From: Owenia fusiformis
Taxonomy: Eukaryota > Annelida > Polychaeta > Sabellida > Oweniidae
Assembly (NCBI GenBank): GCA_903813345.2
Contig: CAIIXF020000003.1
Location: forward strand, 18,180,931 to 18,244,930
Direction: 5' to 3'
Length of the DNA stretch: 64,000 nucleotides
The notes beneath the pieces were generated by a model that saw nothing but the letters and a program-made list of their open reading frames with translations, was not told the origin of the DNA and made no database searches. The position numbers and the translations under genes are program-made. Positions 1-11,224 of the stretch are shown here, piece by piece; within the stretch, counting starts at the first letter, position 1; each line of letters begins with the position of its first letter.

Positions 1-59
1 AGGAGTCCTGAAAAACTGAAATGTGAATTCCGATGACCTCTGATAGGCCATTTTAGTAG

Positions 60-570
60 CATACCCATCAGCCCACCCTTTTTACCACTAGCCCCAAGTC
101 ACGATCAAATTATAGCGATTAACCAATTTGTTTTATGAATCACAATCTGTGTTGTTTTATCAATCAACAAGACTTGCATCATAAAAAGCAATCCTAACTG
201 TCCTGAGTCAATAAATTAAATTAAATCTTCAGCCCACTCTCCCGCCCCAGCTACACGTCAATCACCTATCCCCCCAGGGTGACAAATCACCAATTTACTC
301 AATCAGCTTGTATTACATCATAACATTAATTCAAAACACAGGATCAAATATACAACTAGTGAGTCAAAAGATGAAATCTATTAGTTATCAGACACTGCCC
401 TCTCCCATCTAACATTACCTGTCAATCAATGAACCCCCTCTGGGTGACAAATGAGCATAATATTCCACCAATCAAATCCTGTCATTTTTTACATCAATCC
501 ACTCAAGACATGATAGAGGATTACATCATATGATACAATCCGGAGTTGCTGAGTCAAGAGATGATATCCT
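60..570. repeat. degenerate tandem-like repeats of roughly 150-190 bp
   Basis: Three related blocks recur. Each holds a GTCAATCA-type motif, a GGGTGACAAAT-type motif (two of three blocks), an ATTACATCAT-like stretch and a final (C/G)TGAGTCAA motif near 202, 355 and 546. Spacing is uneven and identity low, so this is an old repeat at best. Confidence 0.35.
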
Positions 571-1129
571 GATTGAAAGTAAGATTACTAGATTACAAGA
601 TAATCCTGACAGGCTAATCCATCTACCAATGTATAAAATATCAAAAATTTATAACTGCTTAATAAGTTAGAAAAGATATCAAGACCTGTGTCCCCTCTAA
701 TCGTAGGAGGTGCTCAATTAAGGGACATAAAGGACATCATCAAAGAGCGAATAGAACCAAAGCTGATATCTTCCAATTTTACCAACACAATAAAACAAAT
801 AAGAATAAGAATCAACAAAAACCTAGGAGGCCAACACAATTAAGTTACATAATATGCAGCGAATACAAATATCCTGAATTACAAATGAAAGGAAACCTGA
901 AACAAATGAAACTCCTGACATGTAATGGAGCCATAAACTTGAAGGGTGATATCAATATGACAGAAGGTTAATACAAATGCAGGATGAGAATTGACAGCAA
1001 AGATCCTTTATTTTCTCCCGTCAATTTCAAGCTCATAACTTTTATGAATTGCTCATTTAAACCATGTCATCTCCTTCCTGCTCACAACAGAGAGATGTGA
1101 TGACTCAGGTCCGTTGCCAAGTTTTGCCA

Positions 1130-1157
1130 GGGGGGGGGATTCTAGGGGGGGGGGGGG
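1130..1157. repeat. paired G homopolymer tracts (G9 and G13)
   Basis: A run of 9 G at 1130-1138 is followed after ATTCTA by 13 G at 1145-1157. It may form a quadruplex or may reflect assembly uncertainty in homopolymer length. Confidence 0.7.
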
Positions 1158-1683
1158 TCAAATTGACAATTTAGCCCAAAATCACTTGAAAAGTGTAGTT
1201 GAAAAACTGTATGATTTTTAAAGAATTTTTGGCCTGGGCTTTGAGTAACCTCTGACATGCAGAGAAATCAAAACGTGATTTATGTTGTCAAATTTTCTTG
1301 AAGCTGTACCTCAGACTGAGAGTTATATGAAACCAATTAGGATTAATTTCTTGTGGCATTTCTAATAAATAACAACATAATGCAAGTTAATTAATTAAAG
1401 CTTCACTTTTTCATTAAGATCCTTTCCAGGTTTAACCTTGTAGTATTGCAATGAAAGTCAATGGGTAAATTGATACCATTACAATGCTATTCATTGTAGT
1501 AATTGCGACTGCATAAAGGGTGGAAGTGAGTAATACATTTGCCATTGAAAGCACGCTCTTCTATGATTTGATCTTTATCCCTGAGATCAAGTCTCTAATT
1601 ATGGCACAGGTCGGAAACAATTACTGTATTACCCTTTGGAAAAGTTACTGATTAACAATGTGACGCTCTTTAAACCAGTGATA

Positions 1684-1687
1684 AATG
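1684..1687. repeat. left target-site duplication (AATG)
   Basis: AATG directly precedes the 5' LTR, and AATG at 11971-11974 directly follows the 3' LTR. A 4-bp duplication is usual for gypsy/17.6-type elements; many other Ty3/gypsy elements give 5 bp. Confidence 0.75.
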
Positions 1688-1963
1688 TGTTGAGAACAGT
1701 ATTTCACAATGCTGACAGCCCAAGATTTATTAGGTACATCCTGAGGTCAGTTCTGTTTATAAACATGCTCCTGATATGACTGGATCTAAATATGTAAATC
1801 AGCTTTCCTGTAATCAATTATAGCCAGGTGCATGACGAAGGTCCAACGTTTGTCTGTTCTTGCATTATCCTGACAATGACATCATTTCTATCTTTAGAAC
1901 TCTATGTAATAAGTAACCAATCAGAGTCAATGATGAGATGCGTTTTGTTAACGTTTCAAATGG

Positions 1964-1970
1964 TATATAA
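1964..1970 (+). promoter_or_regulatory. LTR TATA box
   Basis: TATATAA lies about 277 bp into the LTR, in the position expected of the U3 promoter. The AATAAA signal lies about 260 bp downstream. The same site is at 11501-11507 in the 3' LTR. Confidence 0.6.
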
Positions 1971-2304
1971 GTTGTGAATGAATGTAAGATCAGGGTGAAG
2001 AAAATGATAGTGGAAAGATGGTGGGAAGATAGTGGAAAAGAATCTGAAAACTTACAATCGTCATGATGTCGGAAAATAAGTCAAGGAGCCGAGGAAAGGA
2101 AATGGAGAAAACTAGGTAAACGAGGATGCCAAATTTAACATTGGTCTGACAGAGTAAACGAAAGTGAAATGATTTAACGTAAATATTATTGTTCACATGT
2201 TCACAGTTGATTAAAGGTTACGCATTAATAAAGTAATTGTATTATGTAACTTATATTCGTTATTCATATTTGCGAGTACGGTAAGACTAGACGATCTAAA
2301 TATC

Positions 2305-2364
2305 TCTCACAGCCAAGCATTTTCATCTCACAGCCAAGCATTTTCATGGCACAGCCAAGCATTT
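2305..2364 (+). repeat. 21-bp tandem repeat inside the LTR
   Basis: Two exact 21-bp copies of a CACAGCCAAGCATTTTCAT-containing unit start at 2305 and 2326. A third, partial copy starts at 2347, and a more decayed CAGCCAAACAATT copy follows near 2372. The same array is in the 3' LTR (offset +9537). It lies downstream of AATAAA, so it probably sits in R/U5. Confidence 0.85.
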
Positions 2365-2435
2365 CGTATTATACAGCCAAACAATTCAAACATTAAATTA
2401 ATCATTAATAGGTGGCAAAAACCACGTATAACACT

Positions 2436-2448
2436 TGGTGCAGCTGCC
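2436..2448 (+). other. putative tRNA primer-binding site
   Basis: TGGTGCAGCTGCC begins two bases after the 5' LTR. TGG would pair with the 3' CCA of a tRNA, and position and length suit minus-strand priming. I cannot name the tRNA from sequence alone. Confidence 0.6.
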
Positions 2449-2536
2449 TTGTTTTCTAGTCTTATCAAGAAAGCAATTTGAATAGAAAATAATAAGTGAA
2501 CAAAACAAGTTAAAACAAAAGATATCAAATAAAACC

Positions 2537-5500
2537 ATGGCTCAAGTAGAACAAAATCGAGAAGAAAGTCAAATGGAACAGGAGCGACAAAATGGAGAGA
2601 TTCAACAACCGAAATCGCCAGAACAAGCAGACATTCCCTCATATACAGATGACATACATCGACATGTCAAAAGAGTGGAGAACATTGCTGATGGTCGTCT
2701 ACAATCCGGGAACAAGGGTCAGCTCATAAAACCACCTGTCTTCAACAACGCAAGTTCAGTAAGTAACCCAACATCTTGGATAGATAAATATGATATATAT
2801 GCACAATTTTCTAAGTGGCAAGATTCAGAAAAATGTACATTCCTCAAAATATTTCTTGGTTCTAACGCAGAGGTATGGTATGATGATTTACCAGTTGATA
2901 TCAGTAGCAATTGGAAATCGTTGAAATCAGCATTTATTGACAAATTTGCCAATCAAACACCTCGTTGGGCTAGAGAGGAAGCTCTTTTAGACCGTTTTCA
3001 ACAGGTTAATGAAAACGTTGAAGATTACATTAATGACATAAACATGCAATGCTCAAAATTAGAAATTACGCCAAATGAAAAGTTGAGAATTTTTGTCAGG
3101 GGATTAAAATCAAATATCAAAAAGTTTGTTGTTGCGAGAAATCCAAACAGTATGCAATTAGCTGAACAATACGCAATATTAGGAGAATTAGTAGATAATA
3201 TCAAACCAGTTACACAAAAATTATCAAGTGAAAATGCAATGGTTAATGAATCTAAACTGCTTGAAATAATTCAACAACAACAATCAGTGCTGGCATCGCT
3301 CTCAACTGAGGTCAGCATTTTAAAACAAAATATCAACAAACCTGAATCAAGAATGGCATACACATCTAACGATGACCAGCTGTCAGGTTTTGCTGTGTAT
3401 TGCCAATGTAACAGAGGTTGTCATTCTAGTCCTGCTGGTATATATCCAAAAGTTTCAATGTCAACTAATGCAAAAGATGTATCTTACAATGATCAGAGTC
3501 ACAGTGCTTTAAGTTGTAATTCAACTTCGAAAGTTCAAACTAGGTCTGCAGGAAGAAACAGCTGGCAAGAAGGTCATAATCATTCCTCAAATCATCACAA
3601 CATTCAAAACCAGGGATCAAAAGGTCACTTTAAATACAGACGAGGTCATGTCTCAAATGGTGTATACAGTAGGTTGGCACTGGCAGGACAGCATAAGAAT
3701 CAAAACATACAAACACAAAATAAACAAAGAATGAGGAAATCAAATTCAGTCAAGAAGCCCATTCAAATTTCCACATGCGCTCCTATTTTGACCAGCCAAA
3801 TTTTCAGAGATAATCTCATCAATGTGTCTTTTGCTGGACATGATTTTAGGGCTTTGGTAGACACTGGTGCTCAAATATGTGCAATAAATTACAATGTGTT
3901 GAAACGATTTCCTGAACTTGTGACTCAAATTCAAAACTCAAGTGTAAAGAAATGCGTGACCGCAAATGGCGATTCCTTACAAATAATTGGAGAAATATAC
4001 ACAACAATTGATATTGCGGATAGGACAGCTCAAATAAAATTGCAAGTCATAGATAACTTAGATCACGATATCATTATCGGGGTCGACTTTTTGTCAGCTT
4101 ATGAAGTTACAATTGATTTCAAATCCAAAAAGATACAATGCCCAATACCAGAACAATCAACTCTGTTTGCCGATAGAGATATAGTTATTCCTCCAAAGTC
4201 CGAAGTTGCGTGTTTAGTGAAAACCCGAGACAAATTTCCGAATGGTGTCATAGGAGAGTGCAGTAGAATTAATTTGAAATTACCGGTAGTAGTTGCTTCA
4301 TCAGTGTCTTGTTTACAAAATGACCGCGTCCCAATAAAAATCATGAATATTACAGAAAATGAAAAAATTATTTACAAGTCTACTAAACTGGGCAAATTCA
4401 CATGTTTGACTAGTGATACGGAACTGGTTAGTCTATCAGCAGGCCAAAACAAGCAGATAAATAATTCTAAACAAGAAAGAGACCACATGTCAAACAGATG
4501 TTCTAAGAACACAAGATCATACCAGAAGGGCAAAACGACTCAAAGTGAACCTGTATACCGGACATTAAACAATGACGGTAACAACAGTTCAAGTAACTCA
4601 AAATGGCTGAAGAGTAAAATAAACCATACCCAAAATCAAAATACAAAATACTTCACTCATAAGCAAGGCAAATACACTAACTGTAGTACAAGTAACTCAA
4701 CATGGCGCTGTGGTCAAATGAACAATATTAATACAACAACAGGTAAACCACAAAACAATAACCCATATAAATTTAATTTCACAAAGACTGAATTGAATGA
4801 GGAAGAAAAATGCCAACTGTTAGAAGTGCTTGATAGACACAAGGGGGCATTCCTTGGTCCAGACGGCAAAGTTGGGTTTACAGACATAATAGAGCATACT
4901 ATTCCTCTCATGCCAGGAAGTAAACCATATAAACAACGTCCATATCGAGTTTCACCTGATAAAAGACATGAAATTTCAAGACAGGTCAAAGATATGTTAG
5001 ACCAAGACATCATTGAACCAAGCACAAGCATGTGGGGTGCACCTGTTATATTAGTTAAAAAGCCATCCACAAAACCCAATGAACCACAACAATTTCGATT
5101 CTGTGTAGACTGGAGAAAATTAAATGCCCAAACAGTGGAAACATCTTTTCCAATGCCTCTTATCAATGAATATATCGAATCAATTGGCTCCCAAGCACCA
5201 CAATACTTTACAAGCATTGACCTCGCAAACGCATATCATCAACAAAGTTTAGCAAAGGAAGACAGAGAGAAAACTGCTTTTGTCACGCATGAAGGGTCAT
5301 TCCAAATGAAGCGTACAGGCATGGGTCTTAGAGGTTCTGCAGCTTCTTTTCAACGCCTCATGACGTCAGTTTTGCAAAACTTGAATTGGACATGCGCATT
5401 AGTGTATTTAGATGATATTGTGGTTCATAGTCCAACATTTGACCTACATTTACAACATATTGACGCAGTGTTGTCACGCATACAAGATGCTGGCCTGAAA

Positions 5501-8296
5501 ATCAAAGGTTCAAAATGTCAATGGGCACAAAAAGAGCTCAAATATTTAGGTCATATAATCGATCGTTCAGGTTCTAGTCCAGATCCAGCTAAGGTGGAAT
5601 GTGTGAAGAATTATCCAACACCCAAGAATGTTAAGCAAATCAGACAATTTCTGGGAGTGTCTGGATTCTATCGCAGGTATATCAAAGGATATTCAACACA
5701 CTCGAGGCCATTGACCATGCTCACTCAGAAAGATACACCATTTGTATGGGGCATGGATCAACAGAAAGCTTTTCAATATCTGAAAGATACATTATGTAGT
5801 AAGACAGTATTAGCATATCCAAATTTTGAAGCACCTTTCACACTAACTACTGATGCGAGCAAACAAGGCATAGGAGCGTGTCTATCACAGAACATTCAAG
5901 GTGAGGAAAAAATCATTGCATACGCAGGCAGGTCATTGTCTGCTGCAGAGAAGAACTACTGTACAACCGATTTAGAAGGTCTTGCAGTTGTATGGTCAAT
6001 CAAGTATTGGAGACAATATCTTGAAAATTCCAAATTCACAATAATCACAGATCACGAGAGTTTGAAATGGTTTTTCAATCAGAAACAACTGATCGGGTCA
6101 AGAAGAGCAAGGTGGTCTCTATACCTCCAGAACTTCAACTTTGAAATAAAGTATAGACCTGGCAGGATAAATGGGTTAGCTGATGGACTTAGTCGCAGAG
6201 AATACCCACCTCCCAGTGATCAAGTATTGCAACAACAAGTGGATGAAGAACTGAGGATGTTTCCAATGGATGTCAACATTCAACAAGGAAATACAACCAA
6301 AGGAAGTATAAACAAGATGGGTCAAATAAAACCAGATACACCACCAATGAGGTCAATTCGTACACGTGCACCACGAGTGCCATTGAATGAAGCGAAAACA
6401 TCAGATAGTAGGCAAACTGAAGAATCACTGGATGACCATGAGGATCAAGGTAAAGAAATGAAAGATATATTATCTCCTCAACTACAGTCTAATTTGAGAC
6501 GAGTTGCGAAATTACAAAGAGAAGATGCTTTTTGTACCAATATCATTAAGTACATTGAGGATGATCTCCTACCTAATGACACCAAACAAGCCAGGCGAAT
6601 CCTACTGACGTCAGCAGACTTCATAATGCAGAGAGGTGTCTTATATCATTGGCATCAAGACAACTCAAGAAAACAAGCCAAGATGATACAACAGTTAGTA
6701 CTTCCATTAACGTTGGTTGACATGGCGTTGACGAGTATGCATGACGATGTTGAAGGAGGCCACTTTGGGCTGCAGAGAACACTTGCGAGAATCAAAGAAA
6801 GATTCTATTGGCCATTCATGAACAAAACAGTAGACAACTGGATCAAATCATGTGTGTCGTGCAATGGGCGAAAGCCGGGCGCCAGAGGAACTGGGAAATT
6901 GCTACCTATGCCTATTCCCGATGCCATATTTTGTATGTGTGCTATTGACGTTTTGGGACCATTGACAACATCAAGTCAGGGAAACAAGTATATCGTTAGC
7001 TTTACTGACCATCTATCAAAATATTGTGTTGCCTTACCCTCTGCGAATCAATCAGCAGAGACAATAGCTCAGTTATTGTTTGACCGGGTTTTCTGTATTT
7101 TTGGTGTTCCAATGAGTTTATTGAGCGATCAAGGCCAAAACTTTTTATCAAAGCTTGTGTCACAACTATGCTTGATGTTTAATTGTCAACGAAAACGCAC
7201 CTCAAGCTATCACCCGGCTTGTAATGGGCAGGTAGAAGTGCGGAACAGGGTGTTATGCAACATGATGGCGATGTATGTCGACAAGCAGCAAAAGAACTGG
7301 GATCTGGCTCTTCCTGCAATCTGTCAAGCATACAACTCATCAGTACATGCATCCACAAACCAAATTCCAGCAGTGATGATGTTTGGCAGACTACCAAGAA
7401 TGGTAATTGACACAAATTACATAATTCCTGATAATGTCTCAAATGATGTTCAACAGCATCTTGCAAGAATTATGAAAAATGTTGCAGATGCTGAGCAGAG
7501 TGCTAAAGATGCTTTAACTCAGCAGAAACAGCAAATGAAGGAGTATTATGATAAGAAAAATGAAAACAAACGATCTGATTTTGCATGTGGAGACATTGTA
7601 TATTTACATGTTCCACGCGTGACACCAGGCTTATCAAAGAAATTGGCATTCAGCTACCATGGCCCATACATTATCTATGAAATGTCAAACAAGAACTTGA
7701 ATGCAAGATTACGCAGACTCAGTGATGGAGTGCCAATGAAAAACAAAATACATATCAACAGATTGAAGAGGGTAGCGGAGAGAATAATCCGACCCCAGGA
7801 TGATGAAGAGGATGAGGAAATTGACGACAATTTTGAAGTTGACATAAATGACTTACCACAAGACAGTTTTCTGATGGAAGAACCAGCACCTGGCAATAAC
7901 AGTAACTGTGATGAAGACAAAGACAAAGACAAAAACATGAACAATGATTCATCCAAACGAAGCAAAACAAAACAAAAATCAAGTCAAAAGAAAACATGCA
8001 CAACAAAACACACGAAAAAATCAACCAAATTAAGGTCACCTGTTTCATCAGAAAGTGACACTGAGTTGTCAGAACCCGAGTCTGATGACCAGTTTTTCGA
8101 AATAGAAAAGATTCTCAAAGGTAAATTTGGTTCCAAGGGAAATCGTTGGTACTTTGTGAGTTGGCGTAACTATCCTGAAGATGAAAATTCATGGGTAAAA
8201 TACGAAGATTTAACTCCAGATTTGCAAACGCATGTTGATAAAAACACCATTCAAATGTCAGGTAAACCCAAATCGTTGTCCCGTAAACGTAATTAA
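2537..8296 (+). CDS. Ty3/gypsy Gag-Pol polyprotein with C-terminal chromodomain
   Basis: This 1919-residue ORF has no frameshift or stop. The start ATG has a strong context (AACCATGG) and lies 103 bp after the LTR. A retrotransposon-gag region spans about residues 65-230. No CX2CX4HX4C zinc knuckle is seen; the only cysteine cluster is C289, C291, C295 with H296. The aspartic protease has DTGA at 442-445 and a IIIGVD-type flap partner near 512-517. The reverse transcriptase has its first catalytic Asp at D895 and YLDD at 957-960. RNase H candidates are D1106, E1147 and D1172. Integrase has an HHCC zinc site (H1402, H1409, C1439, C1442) and the D1471, D1531, E1567 triad with 35 residues between the last two. 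A GPY motif is at 1709-1711. After an acidic and then Lys/Ser-rich linker (about 1750-1845) comes a chromodomain (about 1852-1900) that keeps the aromatic cage positions F1854, W1876 and Y1879. Gag and Pol are fused in one frame, so no translational shift is needed. All catalytic residues I looked for are present. Confidence 0.96.
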   Translation: MAQVEQNREESQMEQERQNGEIQQPKSPEQADIPSYTDDIHRHVKRVENIADGRLQSGNKGQLIKPPVFNNASSVSNPTSWIDKYDIYAQFSKWQDSEKCTFLKIFLGSNAEVWYDDLPVDISSNWKSLKSAFIDKFANQTPRWAREEALLDRFQQVNENVEDYINDINMQCSKLEITPNEKLRIFVRGLKSNIKKFVVARNPNSMQLAEQYAILGELVDNIKPVTQKLSSENAMVNESKLLEIIQQQQSVLASLSTEVSILKQNINKPESRMAYTSNDDQLSGFAVYCQCNRGCHSSPAGIYPKVSMSTNAKDVSYNDQSHSALSCNSTSKVQTRSAGRNSWQEGHNHSSNHHNIQNQGSKGHFKYRRGHVSNGVYSRLALAGQHKNQNIQTQNKQRMRKSNSVKKPIQISTCAPILTSQIFRDNLINVSFAGHDFRALVDTGAQICAINYNVLKRFPELVTQIQNSSVKKCVTANGDSLQIIGEIYTTIDIADRTAQIKLQVIDNLDHDIIIGVDFLSAYEVTIDFKSKKIQCPIPEQSTLFADRDIVIPPKSEVACLVKTRDKFPNGVIGECSRINLKLPVVVASSVSCLQNDRVPIKIMNITENEKIIYKSTKLGKFTCLTSDTELVSLSAGQNKQINNSKQERDHMSNRCSKNTRSYQKGKTTQSEPVYRTLNNDGNNSSSNSKWLKSKINHTQNQNTKYFTHKQGKYTNCSTSNSTWRCGQMNNINTTTGKPQNNNPYKFNFTKTELNEEEKCQLLEVLDRHKGAFLGPDGKVGFTDIIEHTIPLMPGSKPYKQRPYRVSPDKRHEISRQVKDMLDQDIIEPSTSMWGAPVILVKKPSTKPNEPQQFRFCVDWRKLNAQTVETSFPMPLINEYIESIGSQAPQYFTSIDLANAYHQQSLAKEDREKTAFVTHEGSFQMKRTGMGLRGSAASFQRLMTSVLQNLNWTCALVYLDDIVVHSPTFDLHLQHIDAVLSRIQDAGLKIKGSKCQWAQKELKYLGHIIDRSGSSPDPAKVECVKNYPTPKNVKQIRQFLGVSGFYRRYIKGYSTHSRPLTMLTQKDTPFVWGMDQQKAFQYLKDTLCSKTVLAYPNFEAPFTLTTDASKQGIGACLSQNIQGEEKIIAYAGRSLSAAEKNYCTTDLEGLAVVWSIKYWRQYLENSKFTIITDHESLKWFFNQKQLIGSRRARWSLYLQNFNFEIKYRPGRINGLADGLSRREYPPPSDQVLQQQVDEELRMFPMDVNIQQGNTTKGSINKMGQIKPDTPPMRSIRTRAPRVPLNEAKTSDSRQTEESLDDHEDQGKEMKDILSPQLQSNLRRVAKLQREDAFCTNIIKYIEDDLLPNDTKQARRILLTSADFIMQRGVLYHWHQDNSRKQAKMIQQLVLPLTLVDMALTSMHDDVEGGHFGLQRTLARIKERFYWPFMNKTVDNWIKSCVSCNGRKPGARGTGKLLPMPIPDAIFCMCAIDVLGPLTTSSQGNKYIVSFTDHLSKYCVALPSANQSAETIAQLLFDRVFCIFGVPMSLLSDQGQNFLSKLVSQLCLMFNCQRKRTSSYHPACNGQVEVRNRVLCNMMAMYVDKQQKNWDLALPAICQAYNSSVHASTNQIPAVMMFGRLPRMVIDTNYIIPDNVSNDVQQHLARIMKNVADAEQSAKDALTQQKQQMKEYYDKKNENKRSDFACGDIVYLHVPRVTPGLSKKLAFSYHGPYIIYEMSNKNLNARLRRLSDGVPMKNKIHINRLKRVAERIIRPQDDEEDEEIDDNFEVDINDLPQDSFLMEEPAPGNNSNCDEDKDKDKNMNNDSSKRSKTKQKSSQKKTCTTKHTKKSTKLRSPVSSESDTELSEPESDDQFFEIEKILKGKFGSKGNRWYFVSWRNYPEDENSWVKYEDLTPDLQTHVDKNTIQMSGKPKSLSRKRN

Positions 8297-11210
8297 ATAT
8301 GTAGCATCAACGTCAGCGATTTTTGAGAAAACAACTGGTGTAATATTGGAAAAAATTGCGAGACTATATCTTGTTACTTGGTAAATTGTGCAAAATAATT
8401 TGATTAATGCCAAACAAAATGTCATCAAACGATACAATATAAACATAAAAAATAAATTGAAAACACAAGTAAGGAATAAAATCACAGGTGTTGATATTTT
8501 GAGTGTTATGAAGGCAAAAGGTGCGTGGATGATTGGATAATTTATTGAAATGAAAGAAAACAATTACATCATTTCCAATATAGGGGGAGGCTAACACCTT
8601 TGTTTTTAATTACAGTCTTGATATCAACACCCAAATACTGTATTGTTGACGTAAAATAATTTATAACCAAACATTATTTTAGGCGGTACCAGAAAATGAG
8701 GAGCAGGGAGGCTATCTCGTGTTAAATGTTTTGTTAATTTAATATACTTGTTTGGTACAGGTTACGATAATCGCTGTTATGGTTATATTTGCTGCATAGA
8801 ATAAATGGACATCTCTAGTTACTTTGTAGGTCAGAGAGGATACATAGCTGAAGCTGCCATATGGGGGTCATTAATCAAAAGGTTTCAAGATGTGTAAATG
8901 TGGTAGGCAAATTAAAGATAAGCATTACATTATGTAATTTTATCTGGATTAGCCTTATAAATGATATGTACAGGTTGTTCTACAATTTGTACATAATATA
9001 CAACACATACATACAAAAAAAGAAAATCTATACAAATAAATGATAATTCTAGTCATTTATGAGTATCTATATTTTTAGAGGGATTGCTACCCTTGAAATT
9101 CGCTGAAATGTTATGTAAATGAAGCAGGACAAAAAGATTATTCGACGAATCTTCACGTCCACGATGGCCGCACTTACTTAACATTACTGTATTCAAAACA
9201 ATGTGTTTTACATTACGTCAGAATACAAATACTATGATTGGTAGGAATTATTATATCATATCATATGATATTGATTCAAATTACCAACACGTATCGCGTT
9301 CGAGCTCTCTATTTGTATTGGAATAGAAAATACCTTGATATAAAAAAAAAATCGCGTATATAAACATAGTGCTTAAACCGATTTAAGAATAAAAGAGTAC
9401 TATAAAAGGTACAGTATAATTATGATATTCAAAATAATATGCGTGAATTACTAAAGCATGAGATATTAGTTGATTAACATTTAGATTATTAGCCTGGCCA
9501 GGGTACTAACAAAATCAGCAAATATTAGTACGTAGCTGAGAAAATCTTAAATTCAAAACATTTTGACAACTGTCTATAAGGTGACTGATGTTGCATTTAT
9601 ACACATGTGTTCCGTTTGATATTTCTGCATAATTTTGAAATCATAGGATGGTTTAACTAGTCTCTAAGAAATACTTGTACTTCCAAGCTCATTCATGAAT
9701 TTGGGAGTGCTCGCCTTCATTACGTAATGGCTATTGTGTTGTATGACAGTAACTTACTGACCTGGTTGACCTGTTTAGGTGTAATTAGGATAAGGTTCAA
9801 TGTTGTTCTATGCTTACTCAAAGCAGTTGGTTTCAATTTATCTATGGTTGGAAAAACATTATTAATTTTTTTTGTGTTCGTATCCCCGACGAGGAATTCT
9901 TTCCCTTTTCTATCTTTATGCGAGCTCGCGAAATAAACAAATTTTAGAATGAGATTCCACTTTGTAAATTTTTTCCAAATCTGTAAAATGTTGCAACGTA
10001 AAATTAAAAAATAATACAATTATACATATAATCTCAATTATAAACGCCCTCTTTTTTTTAAACATCTACAGCTAAGATGATTTTGGTATACCAAGTTACA
10101 TGTATAACCAAATCCCAATTAAAAAATGTAAATATTCCAAATTTTTTATGTTATTTTTGTGCCAAGTTTTGGCAGGGTCGACCCATTTATGAAATGCACT
10201 TACCCAGTGTCCAATTTTTCTTATCCCCCTTTTGAAAACAAATATATGTCCCAATTGCCCCAATCATTTTTTTGAAATCCCCTTTTCAACGAGAACATCG
10301 TACGTTGAGGTTAGTTGGTCCCTAAATTGTCTCCCTCAGAGATCTGGGGTACAGTATGTCCGAAAAAGGCTGGGAGCCTGTGTAAGTGGATGGAGAAGCA
10401 TCACAAACAACATCGATGCCAGTGATACAGACTGCGATACTTTATTGCAACTTTGCCAAAGAAACAACAAGTGCCGAAATTCTGACCATCCCCAAAGAGA
10501 GAAGATCTACTACGCGCTACGATTTATTCGAGGGTTGCTTCAAGTTTCTAGTTTCAGGTACCCAAAACAGGGCAACAGTCATGCCATCTATAGACGAGGT
10601 CAAATCGAACAGAGAATTGCCATCTCAAAATGCTGAATGACAAAATGACACAATCAGAGATATATGGAACGATATTCTCCCAAATGCCAGACAATAAGTC
10701 ACAATGCTAAAAGTGACTATAAAACAGAACATTGATATACGACAAATATTTGAACACGTAGACGATTAGATGTGCTAAAAGATTCGCAGAACATTCTACT
10801 GACAGATGAAGCATCAAGATTGATACAAGAATGAACATTTGCGCCTGATCCAGATGAGTTCACAATTATGTGACCCGAATGATGAATAAAGTTTAGATAA
10901 CTGAACATAATCCTGTTGATTGGTAGCAGGATGGACTTTTCTATACATATTAATGAAGAAAGTTATCAATGACTGTTAGGTTAAATAAAAACACACGTCA
11001 TAACTGTGTTACTGCATGCACATGTATTTAATTGCCAAGATCACGCATGAGTTACCAAATTATTGTAATAGTCATAGAAACTGTGAATTTTAAAAATTTT
11101 GTACGTCATATACTTAAGGGTGAACATATTACTTTCGTACGTCGTCAAACCAGCATTAGAAAATGTATCGTTATGAAGCTATGTAATAATTCTCAGGGGA
11201 GAATTTTCCC
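8297..11210 (+). other. long 3' non-coding region of the retrotransposon
   Basis: About 2.9 kb separates the gag-pol stop from the polypurine tract. The longest plus-strand ORF is 134 codons (10232-10636), with no transmembrane segment, furin-like site or other env feature. It overlaps an 84-codon ORF in another frame. The region is AT-rich and could hold cis-acting sequence, a decayed third ORF or captured DNA. No function can be assigned. Confidence 0.6.
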
Positions 11211-11224
11211 AGAGGAGGGGCGAG
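11211..11224 (+). other. polypurine tract for plus-strand priming
   Basis: AGAGGAGGGGCGAG ends at the base before the 3' LTR. It is purine-only except one C, as expected for the RNase H-resistant primer of LTR retrotransposons. Confidence 0.85.

Larger units (their letters stand above)
1..1687. other. non-coding flank upstream of retrotransposon
   Basis: No supportable gene is visible. The stretch is AT-rich, with degenerate repeats near its start and two G-tracts near 1130-1157. Its last four bases (AATG) form the left target-site duplication of the retrotransposon that follows. Confidence 0.6.
1688..2433 (+). repeat. 5' LTR
   Basis: This 746-bp repeat starts TGTTGAGAAC and ends ACGTATAACA, the TG...CA ends expected of LTRs. 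It contains a TATA box at 1964-1970, an AATAAA signal at 2227-2232 and a 21-bp tandem repeat near its 3' end. It appears identical to the copy at 11225-11970. Confidence 0.95.

Noticed and set aside
10232-10636. 134-codon ORF (and 84-codon overlap) as an env or accessory gene of the retrotransposon
   Set aside because: It has no signal peptide, transmembrane segment or known motif, and two frames are open over the same bases. Reported only as part of the 3' non-coding region.
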